Part shown: positions 53,713-60,549 of the stretch, one piece after another | Numbering within the stretch: position 1 is the stretch's first letter | How the letters are laid out: every line of letters begins with the position of its first letter | Assembly: GCA_002753135.1 (NCBI GenBank) | Contig: PDZV01000010.1 | Coordinates: forward strand, 1 to 64,000 | Source of the DNA: Magnetococcales bacterium WMHbinv6 | GTDB lineage: Bacteria; Pseudomonadota; Magnetococcia; Magnetococcales; Magnetaquicoccaceae | Direction: 5' to 3' | DNA: 64,000 bases | Position numbers and translations under genes: made by a program | The notes under the pieces: generated by a model | What the model saw: the letters and a program-made list of their open reading frames with translations, nothing else | Told to the model about the DNA's origin: nothing | The model's database searches: none

Positions 53713-53730
53713 GGCACACGGCCACAGGTA

Positions 53731-54444
53731 TCAGACTTTTCTGCCGATCCAGACAATTCTGCCCAAAATGTGTATTTCGTGTGGGTAGACCTCTTCGGCG
53801 CTGTAGAACGGGTTATCCGATTGAATGCGTATTCTGCCGTCGGTCAAACGTTGCAGACGTTTGGCCACCAACGACTGCTCCATACGCACGACATAAATGG
53901 AAGGGTCGAGCGTGCGCAATTCACGCATATCCAATAACAACAAGTCGCCGTCTCCGATGGCCGGCTCCATACTGTCACCACGGGCCGTGATCAGTGCCAG
54001 TTTATGAGGATCCAGCCCCATGGCCGCCCGCAACCATTCGGTCTTGAAGGCCAAATGATCCACAATCTGTTCTGACTGCACTTCCAGCCCCGGACCAGCG
54101 CTTGCCTGTACCGCATAGCGGGGAACCAGGGTAAAATGGGCAGACATGAAGGCCTCTGCCTCCTCTTGCAAGGCATAAGGGTGCGCTTGCGTGCGCTCTA
54201 CCCATAGCCGCTGCGTTTGCTCTTCGGATGACAAACGCATCTCTCCCTGTCCATCGGCCAACCATTCGGCCCGCACCTGCAACACCTTGGCCAGATCCAA
54301 CAATTTACCCGGATTGCGTACCTTGCCGGCTTCAATTTCCCGAATGGCCGACTGACCGCTGTAACCGACACGCCGGGCCAACTCTTCCTGGGACCAACCC
54401 AGCTCCTTGCGCCGTCGACATAGACGTAGCCCAATCCCTTCCAT
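53731..54444 (-). CDS. phage repressor (XRE helix-turn-helix plus S24 peptidase)
   Basis: The 237-residue protein has an XRE helix-turn-helix (about 5-60: LCRRRKELGWSQEELARRV, YSGQSAIREIEAGK). A linker leads to a LexA-like S24 domain. The Ala-Gly cleavage site is at 116-117 (QASAGPG), Ser158 lies in ITARGDSMEP and Lys195 in VAKRLQRL, so self-cleavage on RecA activation looks intact. A C-type repressor keeping the prophage silent is expected. GGAGG lies 8 bases before the ATG; the longer open frame includes the leader. It reads in the same direction as the structural genes. Confidence 0.9.
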   Translation of the reverse strand: MEGIGLRLCRRRKELGWSQEELARRVGYSGQSAIREIEAGKVRNPGKLLDLAKVLQVRAEWLADGQGEMRLSSEEQTQRLWVERTQAHPYALQEEAEAFMSAHFTLVPRYAVQASAGPGLEVQSEQIVDHLAFKTEWLRAAMGLDPHKLALITARGDSMEPAIGDGDLLLLDMRELRTLDPSIYVVRMEQSLVAKRLQRLTDGRIRIQSDNPFYSAEEVYPHEIHILGRIVWIGRKV

Positions 54445-54556
54445 TCCTCGCGCCTCCCAGGATGCTTTCGCGACAACACCACCAACCGCCATTTTTTGAG
54501 CAAAACAATCACTGCCGTGGTGCTGCAACGAGCAATATTTATATGTTATTGAAAAT

Positions 54557-54586
54557 ATTATATGTTTATCAAACAACTTCCTGCAA
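54557..54586 (-). promoter_or_regulatory. candidate repressor promoter
   Basis: Read on the minus strand, TTGCAG (54586-54581) and TATAAT (54562-54557) are 18 bases apart and about 110 bases upstream of the repressor start. The -10 box is perfect and the -35 box is weak. Confidence 0.4.
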
Positions 54587-54677
54587 CAGCCCCTCTTCTC
54601 ATCGCCGCCACAACAAACTGATAAACAAGATAAAATCAAAATAACAAAATATTGATCAGCAATCAAACAATAATTTG

Positions 54678-54706
54678 TTGACAGAAACAACAATCCCGCT
54701 TATTCT
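54678..54706 (+). promoter_or_regulatory. candidate early promoter with overlapping operator dyad
   Basis: TTGACA (54678-54683), a 17-base spacer and TATTCT (54701-54706) form a good sigma-70 site pointing at the 69-residue ORF. The dyad TTGTTG-7-CAACAA lies over the -35 box, so repressor bound there would shut it off. This would be the lytic early promoter, now without early genes behind it. Confidence 0.55.
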
Positions 54707-54771
54707 GATCATCACCTGGCGCACATCAACACCACTCATGTCATTTTGTATGCTTTGGGAGATTCTGCAAC

Positions 54772-54981
54772 ATGCCGAACAGCCAACCAGATGGGCAAGA
54801 GTTCAGGACATCCACCCCACCTCAAGTGGTTGAAGATTGGCTATTTGCCTATGTTAACGCCCGCACGGAGAGCAGTCGGGCCATGATGTGGCCTCACCTG
54901 GTGGAGGCCGTCGAAGAGTTGATTGCTGACAGCAAACGCCTCTACGCTCGACAGAAGAGGCAGGTTTCTTCATCAGCATAA
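54772..54981 (+). CDS. small protein of unknown function behind the phage early promoter
   Basis: This 69-residue soluble protein starts MPNSQPDGQEF. It has a helical core (VVEDWLFAYVNARTESSRAM, EAVEELIADSKRLYARQKR) and a Ser-rich end. The family is not recognised and no helix-turn-helix is evident. GGGAG lies 10 bases upstream. It occupies the place of a cro/ner-type gene in a divergent immunity region, but may equally be a host gene left at the deletion edge. Confidence 0.5.
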   Translation: MPNSQPDGQEFRTSTPPQVVEDWLFAYVNARTESSRAMMWPHLVEAVEELIADSKRLYARQKRQVSSSA

Positions 54982-55018
54982 GGACAAGAGGTACCCAAAC
55001 AGCGAAACAGCCTTCACA

Positions 55019-55053
55019 GGAGTTCAAGGGACAAATTTTCTCCCTTGAACTCC
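55019..55053. terminator. perfect 13-bp hairpin between phage remnant and soxZ
   Basis: GGAGTTCAAGGGA at 55019-55031 pairs exactly with 55041-55053 around a 9-base loop. It lies between the 69-residue ORF and the soxZ stop at 55077, so it can serve both convergent genes. Confidence 0.65.
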
Positions 55054-55076
55054 CGCAAATTGCGCGTCCCAACGGA

Positions 55077-55415
55077 TCAGGCGACGGTAATCATCGCCTC
55101 GGCGGAAAAGGACTGCCCTTTGTTATCCTTCCAGGTCATTTTCAGCGGGCCGGTTGCCTCTGCCTTGACAAAAAAGGAGAAGAAAGGATCCTTGGAGACC
55201 GCCCCTGTCCAGGTTGCTTTCAGCACCTGTTTGCCGCCATACTCCACCACCACCTGATCAATAAAATGGGCCGGAATCAGGGTATCCGTCTCTTTATCCT
55301 TGCGCAACCCGCTCTCCATCGGGTGTTTGATCAAGGATTTGATCTCTACCAAATCCCCTTTTTTGACCGGATCCTTGGGACCACGAATCTTGGGATTGCC
55401 AATCTCATCTGCCAT
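55077..55415 (-). CDS. soxZ: thiosulfate oxidation carrier protein SoxZ
   Basis: The 112-residue beta-sandwich partner of SoxY has PKIRGPKDPVKKGDLVEIKSL, then KHPMESGLRKD, IPAHFIDQVVVEY and the end FSAEAMITVA. SoxYZ carries sulfur intermediates on the SoxY cysteine in the periplasm. Like other SoxZ it has no signal and travels with SoxY. It is the last gene of the sulfur operon, 60 bases after soxY. Confidence 0.95.
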   Translation of the reverse strand: MADEIGNPKIRGPKDPVKKGDLVEIKSLIKHPMESGLRKDKETDTLIPAHFIDQVVVEYGGKQVLKATWTGAVSKDPFFSFFVKAEATGPLKMTWKDNKGQSFSAEAMITVA

Positions 55416-55475
55416 CTTGTTATCCTCTCAATCGTTACCGGTATAGACGTTGGATCGGTTCAGGCCTGGAGTCGC

Positions 55476-55967
55476 TTAACCGGCACAACCGCCAGCCGCC
55501 ACTTGAATATCCTTGACGAGACCATACAGTTTGCCGCTATTGCTCTTGGCAATCACCCGCACCTTGGAACTTTTCGCCATCCGGGCGCGAAACTCCAAAG
55601 AGACCTTGCCCGACTCTGGCAAAAGCTCAAATTGGGCAACCAAAGGATTGGGATTGTTATCGATGACCAAAATCACGGATTGAATGAAGTTATTCGCTTC
55701 CATGGGATGATCGACCGTGATCGGCATGCGCACCAAAGCGGCATTTTCGGCGGTAGCGGGAATATCCAACGCAACCTTTTCCATGGCAATCGGACCGGCA
55801 CCAACCTGTTTGGCAATCAGCTCATCAATATTGACTGCCGGCGCATCGCTGGCACGGGCAACGGAAGAGAAACCTGCCAAACCACTGGTCGCAACGGCAG
55901 CACCCAGCAGACCTGCCGTCCGAAAAAAAGTTCTACGTGTTACACCATTTGTGTGATCCATAACCAC
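55476..55967 (-). CDS. soxY: thiosulfate oxidation carrier protein SoxY
   Basis: The product has about 163 residues. It carries a Tat signal (TRRTFFRTAGLLGAAVA) and ends in a swinging-arm Cys motif reading G-G-C-A-G. The usual SoxY end is GGCGG, so the second-last residue differs. The Cys binds the sulfur chain. The body matches SoxY (VDHPMEANNFIQSVILVIDN, GKVSLEFRARMAKSSKVRV). GGAGG lies 7 bases before a GTG at 55967; an ATG two codons later is the alternative. No soxXA, soxB or soxCD gene is in the window. Confidence 0.93.
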   Translation of the reverse strand: MVMDHTNGVTRRTFFRTAGLLGAAVATSGLAGFSSVARASDAPAVNIDELIAKQVGAGPIAMEKVALDIPATAENAALVRMPITVDHPMEANNFIQSVILVIDNNPNPLVAQFELLPESGKVSLEFRARMAKSSKVRVIAKSNSGKLYGLVKDIQVAAGGCAG

Positions 55968-56018
55968 TCTCAAGCCTCCAACTTAGGCGTTGACAAAAAG
56001 GATACCGATCCTTCCCGG

Positions 56019-56627
56019 TTACTCCTTGTTACCGTCCGAGCTTTCCGGCTCATCCGGCAATTTATGGGCAATACCGCTGTGACAGTCCACACAGGTTTTG
56101 TCCCCTTTTTCCATAGCCCGCTTATGTTTGTTCACGGCGGACTTTTCCTGCTTTTCCAAATTCATTGCATCAAAATTATGGCAGAAACGGCACTCCTTGG
56201 AGTCCCGATGGCGCATCTCTTCCAGAATATTTTGCGCCAAACGATAACGAGCCGCTTCAAATTTTTCCGGAGTTGAATAGGTTCCGATCAGATGGTGGAA
56301 AATATCCTTGGTCCCCACTCTGGCTTTGGCAATAAATTTGTCGATGTAATCCCCTATATCCTTGCCATGTGGCACATGACAATCGGCACAGGTGGCACGG
56401 ACGCCCGTGCGGTTGGTGTAATGAACACTTTCCTTGTATTCATTATAAACACTCGTCATTTCATGACAAGAAATACAAATTTCCATTTTGTTGGTTGCTG
56501 TCATGAAGCCAAAATGAAACAAAAGAAAAAAGATAAAAGCCCCGCCAAATCCGACAATCAACAGGGTTCCCAACGCCAATGGACTGGGCTTCCAGAGAAT
56601 CGCCCAGAGATTTTTCAGGAACGTCAT
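56019..56627 (-). CDS. NapC/NirT-type tetraheme cytochrome c
   Basis: The 202-residue protein has one membrane helix (LALGTLLIVGFGGAFIFFLLF). Four CxxCH heme sites follow at 51-55 (CISCH), 80-84 (CADCH), 146-150 (CRFCH) and 179-183 (CVDCH). The E-Y-x-x-S-V-H-Y-x-N-R-T-G-V-R-A-T-C pattern around heme 2 is typical of NapC/NirT quinol dehydrogenases. Family members pass electrons between the quinone pool and periplasmic carriers. Its place between fccB and soxY suggests it links sulfide oxidation to quinone. GGGAG lies 8 bases before the ATG at 56627. Confidence 0.9.
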   Translation of the reverse strand: MTFLKNLWAILWKPSPLALGTLLIVGFGGAFIFFLLFHFGFMTATNKMEICISCHEMTSVYNEYKESVHYTNRTGVRATCADCHVPHGKDIGDYIDKFIAKARVGTKDIFHHLIGTYSTPEKFEAARYRLAQNILEEMRHRDSKECRFCHNFDAMNLEKQEKSAVNKHKRAMEKGDKTCVDCHSGIAHKLPDEPESSDGNKE

Positions 56628-56833
56628 GCACACATCTCCCATCACTAAAATTGGCTTCCATGGTGGATGAATCCTGCCAGCCAGCCCCCCATCACACCAT
56701 CCCCTCATACTGCCTGGAGTGTCAGGATACACAACCCATTCCGGGTGCTGCAAGGAACATGTTGATCCTGACGGTTTGCTTTGTCCTCATCGGAACAGAC
56801 AGAGGACGGACAGAGAATATGGTCGTCGACAAG

Positions 56834-56867
56834 CAGAGGGGGGCAGAACCAATTCTGCCCCCCTCTG
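56834..56867. terminator. 15-bp perfect GC-rich hairpin downstream of fccB
   Basis: CAGAGGGGGGCAGAA at 56834-56848 pairs exactly with 56853-56867 around a 4-base loop, about 50 bases after the fccB stop. It sits inside the sulfur operon, so it may attenuate or stabilise rather than fully stop transcription. The remaining 288-bp gap holds no gene. Confidence 0.6.
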
Positions 56868-56915
56868 TACTGCGATCAACCGTAAGAGGTATCTTCGCTT
56901 TCTTGGAACACCTGT

Positions 56916-58223
56916 TTAGCTGAACGTGTCAGCCATGATGCTCTGATACCAGCTTTCGTTGTACAATGCCTCTTGTTTGCGGATAAAATCCGGCGCTTTG
57001 GAGGGAGAAACCCCGGAAGAGATCTCCTTCACCTTGTCTGGCGTCGCTGCATCGTATTTCCAGACGGCGGCAACAGAAATACCGTAGTCCGGGCTCAACA
57101 TGCTGTAGCAGGTATTGACATAGGAAGGTTCGCCTGCCTCTTTGCCATTCAATCTGGCCGCGATGGCGGCAGCCACCACTTTGGCTTGCGAGTTGGCTGC
57201 ATAACCCGATTTCGGCATGCCACCGGAGGCGGAGGCATCACCGACGACATAAATTCCTTTGTGTATTTTGGACTCAAAGGTATTCAAATGGACCGGGCAC
57301 CAGCCACTTTCGTTGGTCAAGCCGGCGGCGGTGGCAATTTTGCCGGCCACATTTGGCGGAATAAAGTTGATACAGGCACCGACATGTTTCTCTTCAAAGC
57401 CGTTGTTGTCGGTATAGACAGCCATCTCTTTGGCATCCACCCGCACAACCTTACCGCCTTCTGCCCCGGAGACCCATTTGATGATGCTGTTATCCGAGCC
57501 AAAACCATACAGTTGCGTCCACCCTTCCTGGAACAGGCCCTGTTTGGAAAATTTTGGCTTGGCATCCAAAATCAACACTTTCGATTTTGGTTTGTTCTTT
57601 TTCAGATAGTGGGCAACCAGGCTGGCCCGTTCGTAGGGACCAGGAGGACAGCGGTAGGGATCCGCCGGTGCCACCAGAATATAGGTGTCGCCATCTTTCA
57701 TGGCGGCAATCTGCTTGGCCAGGGCGACGGTTTCCGGTCCGGCTTTCCAGGCATGGAGAATTTTCTTTTGAGCTTCGGCGTCATAACCGGGAAACTCTTT
57801 GAAATCGACACCCGGAGAGACCACCAGCGCATCATAAGCCAGTTTTTTGCCACCAGCGGTAGCAACCGATTTGGCAGCCGGATCGATAGCGGTTACTTCA
57901 TCGATGATCACTTCAACGCCGTGTTTCTTGAGACCGTCATAGCTCCATTTCTGCAGCGCCATGTCACGGAAGCCGGCCACCACCCAGTTGCTCAACGGGC
58001 AGGAGTAGTAGTCGGCATTTTTTTCGACCAGTGTAACCTGGATTTTGGGATCGGCCATGCGAAGATATTTGGCAACCACAGCCCCGCCATAACCACCGCC
58101 GACCACCACAACTTTCTGTTTGGCCTCACCTGCAATGGCAGGAACCCCAAAGGCTGATGTCAGGCTGACCGCCGCCACTCCACCCGAAAGCTTGATGAAA
58201 CTTCTACGTGTCAAATTGGTCAT
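56916..58223 (-). CDS. fccB: flavocytochrome c sulfide dehydrogenase, flavoprotein subunit
   Basis: The 435-residue product has a Tat signal (RRSFIKLSGGVAAVSL). The FAD fold has VVVVGGGYGGAVVAKYL (residues 38-54), and VVSPGVDFKEFPG lies in the middle. One active-site Cys is in YYSCPLSNWVVAG (Cys75). The second is in VNTCYSMLSPDYGISVA (about Cys365). The pair forms the redox disulfide facing FAD that oxidises sulfide. It pairs with the diheme FccA encoded 22 bases upstream and works in the periplasm. Confidence 0.95.
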   Translation of the reverse strand: MTNLTRRSFIKLSGGVAAVSLTSAFGVPAIAGEAKQKVVVVGGGYGGAVVAKYLRMADPKIQVTLVEKNADYYSCPLSNWVVAGFRDMALQKWSYDGLKKHGVEVIIDEVTAIDPAAKSVATAGGKKLAYDALVVSPGVDFKEFPGYDAEAQKKILHAWKAGPETVALAKQIAAMKDGDTYILVAPADPYRCPPGPYERASLVAHYLKKNKPKSKVLILDAKPKFSKQGLFQEGWTQLYGFGSDNSIIKWVSGAEGGKVVRVDAKEMAVYTDNNGFEEKHVGACINFIPPNVAGKIATAAGLTNESGWCPVHLNTFESKIHKGIYVVGDASASGGMPKSGYAANSQAKVVAAAIAARLNGKEAGEPSYVNTCYSMLSPDYGISVAAVWKYDAATPDKVKEISSGVSPSKAPDFIRKQEALYNESWYQSIMADTFS

Positions 58224-58245
58224 AATGGTAGGTCTCCTCTACAGT

Positions 58246-58872
58246 CTACTTCTGACTGGCATAAAAATGGGCCACGGCTTCCAGCTGCTCGGCTGACAGT
58301 TTGTCGATACCTGTCTTCATCTTTTCCGCCTGCGGTACTTTCAGTTCGGGATTTTTCAGGTCTTGAACCTTGAACCGAAGATAATCGAGCCACTGTCCGG
58401 CAACACGTGGCGTATCATCATCCTGGAATACACCATTGTCTTCATGACACTTGTCACACTTGGCGTTTTTGGTTGCCTTTTCGCCCTCTTTGGCCAGTTT
58501 GGCATTGACGGGAGTGGCCATTTTGGATTGCGGCGCACTCTTGGCGTTCTGCCATTTCTGCTTGGCAAACTCTTCGGCAATCAGAGCTGTTTCTGCTTCC
58601 GAATAGCCTTTGGCCAAGCGTCCCATAATGGTGGAAGGCCGTTTGCCACTGGCAAAGTCTGCCATCACACTTTTCAGATATTTTGCTGGCATGCCAGCAA
58701 TAGTCGGCATGGCCGGACCACCCGAAATACCATTGGTACCGTGGCAACCGGCGCAGGTATTGGCCAACATGGAACCTGTTGCATCCGCTTGTGCCACAGA
58801 AGTTCCCAACAGCAGCGCCCCCGCCAATACTCCCCCTACGACTGTCAACATGCGGCTTTTTCTTTGTTGCAT
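58246..58872 (-). CDS. fccA: flavocytochrome c sulfide dehydrogenase, diheme cytochrome subunit
   Basis: The 208-residue product has a signal peptide (MLTVVGGVLAGALLLGTSVAQA). Two class I cytochrome c domains follow, with hemes at CAGCH (40-44) and CDKCH (139-143). Met ligands are likely in PAMPTIAGMP and near KMKTGIDKL. It accepts electrons from FccB. GGAGG lies 6 bases before the ATG at 58872. It is second in the sulfur operon. Confidence 0.92.
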   Translation of the reverse strand: MQQRKSRMLTVVGGVLAGALLLGTSVAQADATGSMLANTCAGCHGTNGISGGPAMPTIAGMPAKYLKSVMADFASGKRPSTIMGRLAKGYSEAETALIAEEFAKQKWQNAKSAPQSKMATPVNAKLAKEGEKATKNAKCDKCHEDNGVFQDDDTPRVAGQWLDYLRFKVQDLKNPELKVPQAEKMKTGIDKLSAEQLEAVAHFYASQK

Positions 58873-58982
58873 GATTTTCCTCCCATCAAAATGGATTATG
58901 GTCTCCGGAGTGCTGTTTCTTCCGCCAATGCAGACCACTGGCAAAAATTGGATCAGCGTATGGTTACCGGCAGAACCCACTT

Positions 58983-59564
58983 CTAGAACTCACCCTTTGC
59001 AGCACCCTGAAGTATCTCCCAAATCACATTCCGAATGCGCAGAGCCTCCTTGCGCAAATCTTCCGGCAGACGACGCCCTCCATGGATCATCATGTCCAGG
59101 TTCATGGAATATAACCATATTTTGCCCGATTTGTCCTCAACCACCGCGACACGGCAGGGCATGAAGCCGGTGTAGGCGTCACGATAGTCTGCCATCATTT
59201 TGCCTACCATTACATCACAAAACGAGAGAAAAGCGATATGCCGGGATTTCTGTCCGGTCACCGCCTCTACCTGTTTGTAAAAGGGAGCCTCGCCGACAAA
59301 CAGAAAGTTGCGTGCCGAAGCCAGACTCTTCAAGGAGTCCTTGACTTCATCCACCGTCAGTTTGGGATCTTCAACCGGCACCGCCCACATCATCGCTTCG
59401 CCAGGATCGCGGGTCTTGAGCAGAGAGGTGGCAAATTCCGTATAAATTTTCATGTAGCCGGGATCAAATTCTGCCAGAATTGGCGACAGTTTGCTGTATC
59501 CGTAACCCGCCCCGACCATGACAGCCAGACCAACCAGTGCCAACAGATTTTTGAGCAAGGACAT
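58983..59564 (-). CDS. DUF302-domain membrane-anchored protein
   Basis: The 193-residue product has an N-terminal membrane helix (LLKNLLALVGLAVMVGAGYGY). A DUF302-type domain follows (KLTVDEVKDSLKSLASARNF, VEAVTGQKSRHIAFLSFCD, MPCRVAVVEDKSGKIWLYSM). DUF302 proteins are common near sulfur-oxidation genes, but their role is not established. It is first in the fcc-sox operon and the ATG at 59564 has GGAG about 9 bases upstream. Its two Cys residues (FCD, MPCR) may matter for sulfur binding, which is inference. Confidence 0.8.
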   Translation of the reverse strand: MSLLKNLLALVGLAVMVGAGYGYSKLSPILAEFDPGYMKIYTEFATSLLKTRDPGEAMMWAVPVEDPKLTVDEVKDSLKSLASARNFLFVGEAPFYKQVEAVTGQKSRHIAFLSFCDVMVGKMMADYRDAYTGFMPCRVAVVEDKSGKIWLYSMNLDMMIHGGRRLPEDLRKEALRIRNVIWEILQGAAKGEF

Positions 59565-59725
59565 CGTTGCGATCTCCAATGTGGGTTGTCGTGAATCTTC
59601 AGTACACAGGGTACACGGTATCCTGTAATAGCCTCGGGCGCAGCCAAGGTCAATACACTTTTCCGTTTCTAACGGCGTGTGACAGTAAATACTGCCATGG
59701 CATGGCATGTCAATAAAAAAAACAG

Positions 59726-59751
59726 TGATAAAAAAATTTTTTAATTTATCA
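59726..59751. promoter_or_regulatory. AT-rich dyad upstream of the sulfur operon
   Basis: TGATAAA (59726-59732) pairs with TTTATCA (59745-59751) in a 283-bp gap (59565-59847) that is far more AT-rich than its surroundings and holds no gene. The operator reading is inference. The gap must contain the sulfur-operon promoter; no clear -35/-10 pair was picked. Confidence 0.4.
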
Positions 59752-59847
59752 TAACGTTACATTAAATCTCTCCATAATATATTATCAAGTATCAATATTA
59801 GAATATAATTATTAACACTTTCTTAACATTGATAAATTGATTTATTT

Positions 59848-60549
59848 TCAAGATATTAGCTTCAAGCCATTCCATAACGCCTGCACATTTTCCACCGAGA
59901 CAAACCGTTCGGACGGGGAAGCGGCCTGGGAAGAACTGGGGGCAGCTATGTGACATAAATATTCGATTCCAAATTGCTGCGCTGCAGCGAGTACTGATTC
60001 GGAATCATCGACCAATAACGTCGTTTGGCAAGCAAAACCAATTCGTTTTTGCAAAAGAGGCCAAAAGGCCGAATTTTCTTTTGGCCAACCAAACGAATGG
60101 CTGGAATATACCGCCTTGAAATAGGCACCGATCGGAGTTTTCTGTAATTTCAGCTCCAATGAACGGGCGTGCGCGTTGGTTACCAGGTAGGTTGCTTTGC
60201 CAAGGTGCTGCAGCGCCTGCAAAAAAGGGATGGTTTGCGGGTGAACCCGGATTAAATGGGCCACTTCCTCTTTCAGCAAGGGAATATCCAACCCCAGCTG
60301 TCGGGACCAATAGTCCAAATCGTACCAATCCAGCGTCCCTTCCACCGCCCGGTAAATGGCGTGCAGTTGCTGCTGTGCCGTGCCAAACGGAATGGCCCGC
60401 TGCCGGGAGAGCGCCGCAGGCACCGTTTCGCGAAAAAAAGTATTGTCAAAATGGAGATCCAACAGCGTACCATCCATATCCAGCAACACGGTTTCAATGG
60501 TCTGCCACGGCAAGTGGCAGGGCGAAACAGTTGGAGAGATGGGTGACAT
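59848..60549 (-). CDS. yrfG: HAD-family nucleotidase (YrfG-like)
   Basis: The 233-residue protein has HAD motif I in VLLDMDGTLLDLHFDN, the cap residues NWY/DWYDLDYWSRQLGLDI, motif II in YLVTNAHARSLELKL, Lys in SFGWPKENSAFW and motif IV in TLLVDDSESVLAAAQQFGI. The pattern follows YrfG, which hydrolyses GMP/IMP. Its start codon overlaps the argJ stop by one base, so it is translated after argJ. Confidence 0.88.
   Translation of the reverse strand: MSPISPTVSPCHLPWQTIETVLLDMDGTLLDLHFDNTFFRETVPAALSRQRAIPFGTAQQQLHAIYRAVEGTLDWYDLDYWSRQLGLDIPLLKEEVAHLIRVHPQTIPFLQALQHLGKATYLVTNAHARSLELKLQKTPIGAYFKAVYSSHSFGWPKENSAFWPLLQKRIGFACQTTLLVDDSESVLAAAQQFGIEYLCHIAAPSSSQAASPSERFVSVENVQALWNGLKLIS

Larger units (their letters stand above)
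54445..54771. promoter_or_regulatory. AT-rich divergent control region of the prophage repressor
   Basis: This 327-bp stretch separates the repressor (minus) from a small plus-strand ORF and holds no convincing gene. It carries candidate promoters in both directions, described separately. A dyad TTGTTG (54675-54680) / CAACAA (54688-54693) overlaps the plus-strand -35 box, a plausible operator. The strong AT bias against the flanks fits a phage immunity region. Confidence 0.6.
44038..54981 (-). mobile_element. reduced Mu-like prophage
   Basis: Twelve genes of phage type lie between the ompA-like terminator and the sox cluster. Reading on the minus strand they are an S24 repressor, Mu I-type protease/scaffold, decoration protein, major capsid protein, gp36-like, gp37-like, a small gene and four large virion genes; a 69-residue ORF is divergent. 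All frames are open and several overlap by 4 bases. Missing are transposase or integrase, terminase, portal, sheath, tube, tape measure and lysis genes. Likely deletions are at 53460-53730 (between repressor and protease) and around 54981-55050 (where early genes would lie). Exact ends and target duplications were not identified, so the coordinates are the gene limits. Confidence 0.75.

Noticed and set aside
53496-53990. 164-residue plus-strand frame overlapping the repressor
   Set aside because: It covers the hairpin region and the antisense of the S24 domain. It is Arg/Cys-rich without motif.
44038-54981. Tailocin (headless phage tail) reading of the phage cluster
   Set aside because: The cluster keeps a major capsid protein, decoration protein and prohead protease but no sheath or tube, the opposite of what a tailocin retains.
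56973-58157. 394-residue plus-strand frame
   Set aside because: It is antisense to fccB, whose FAD and Cys motifs are clear.
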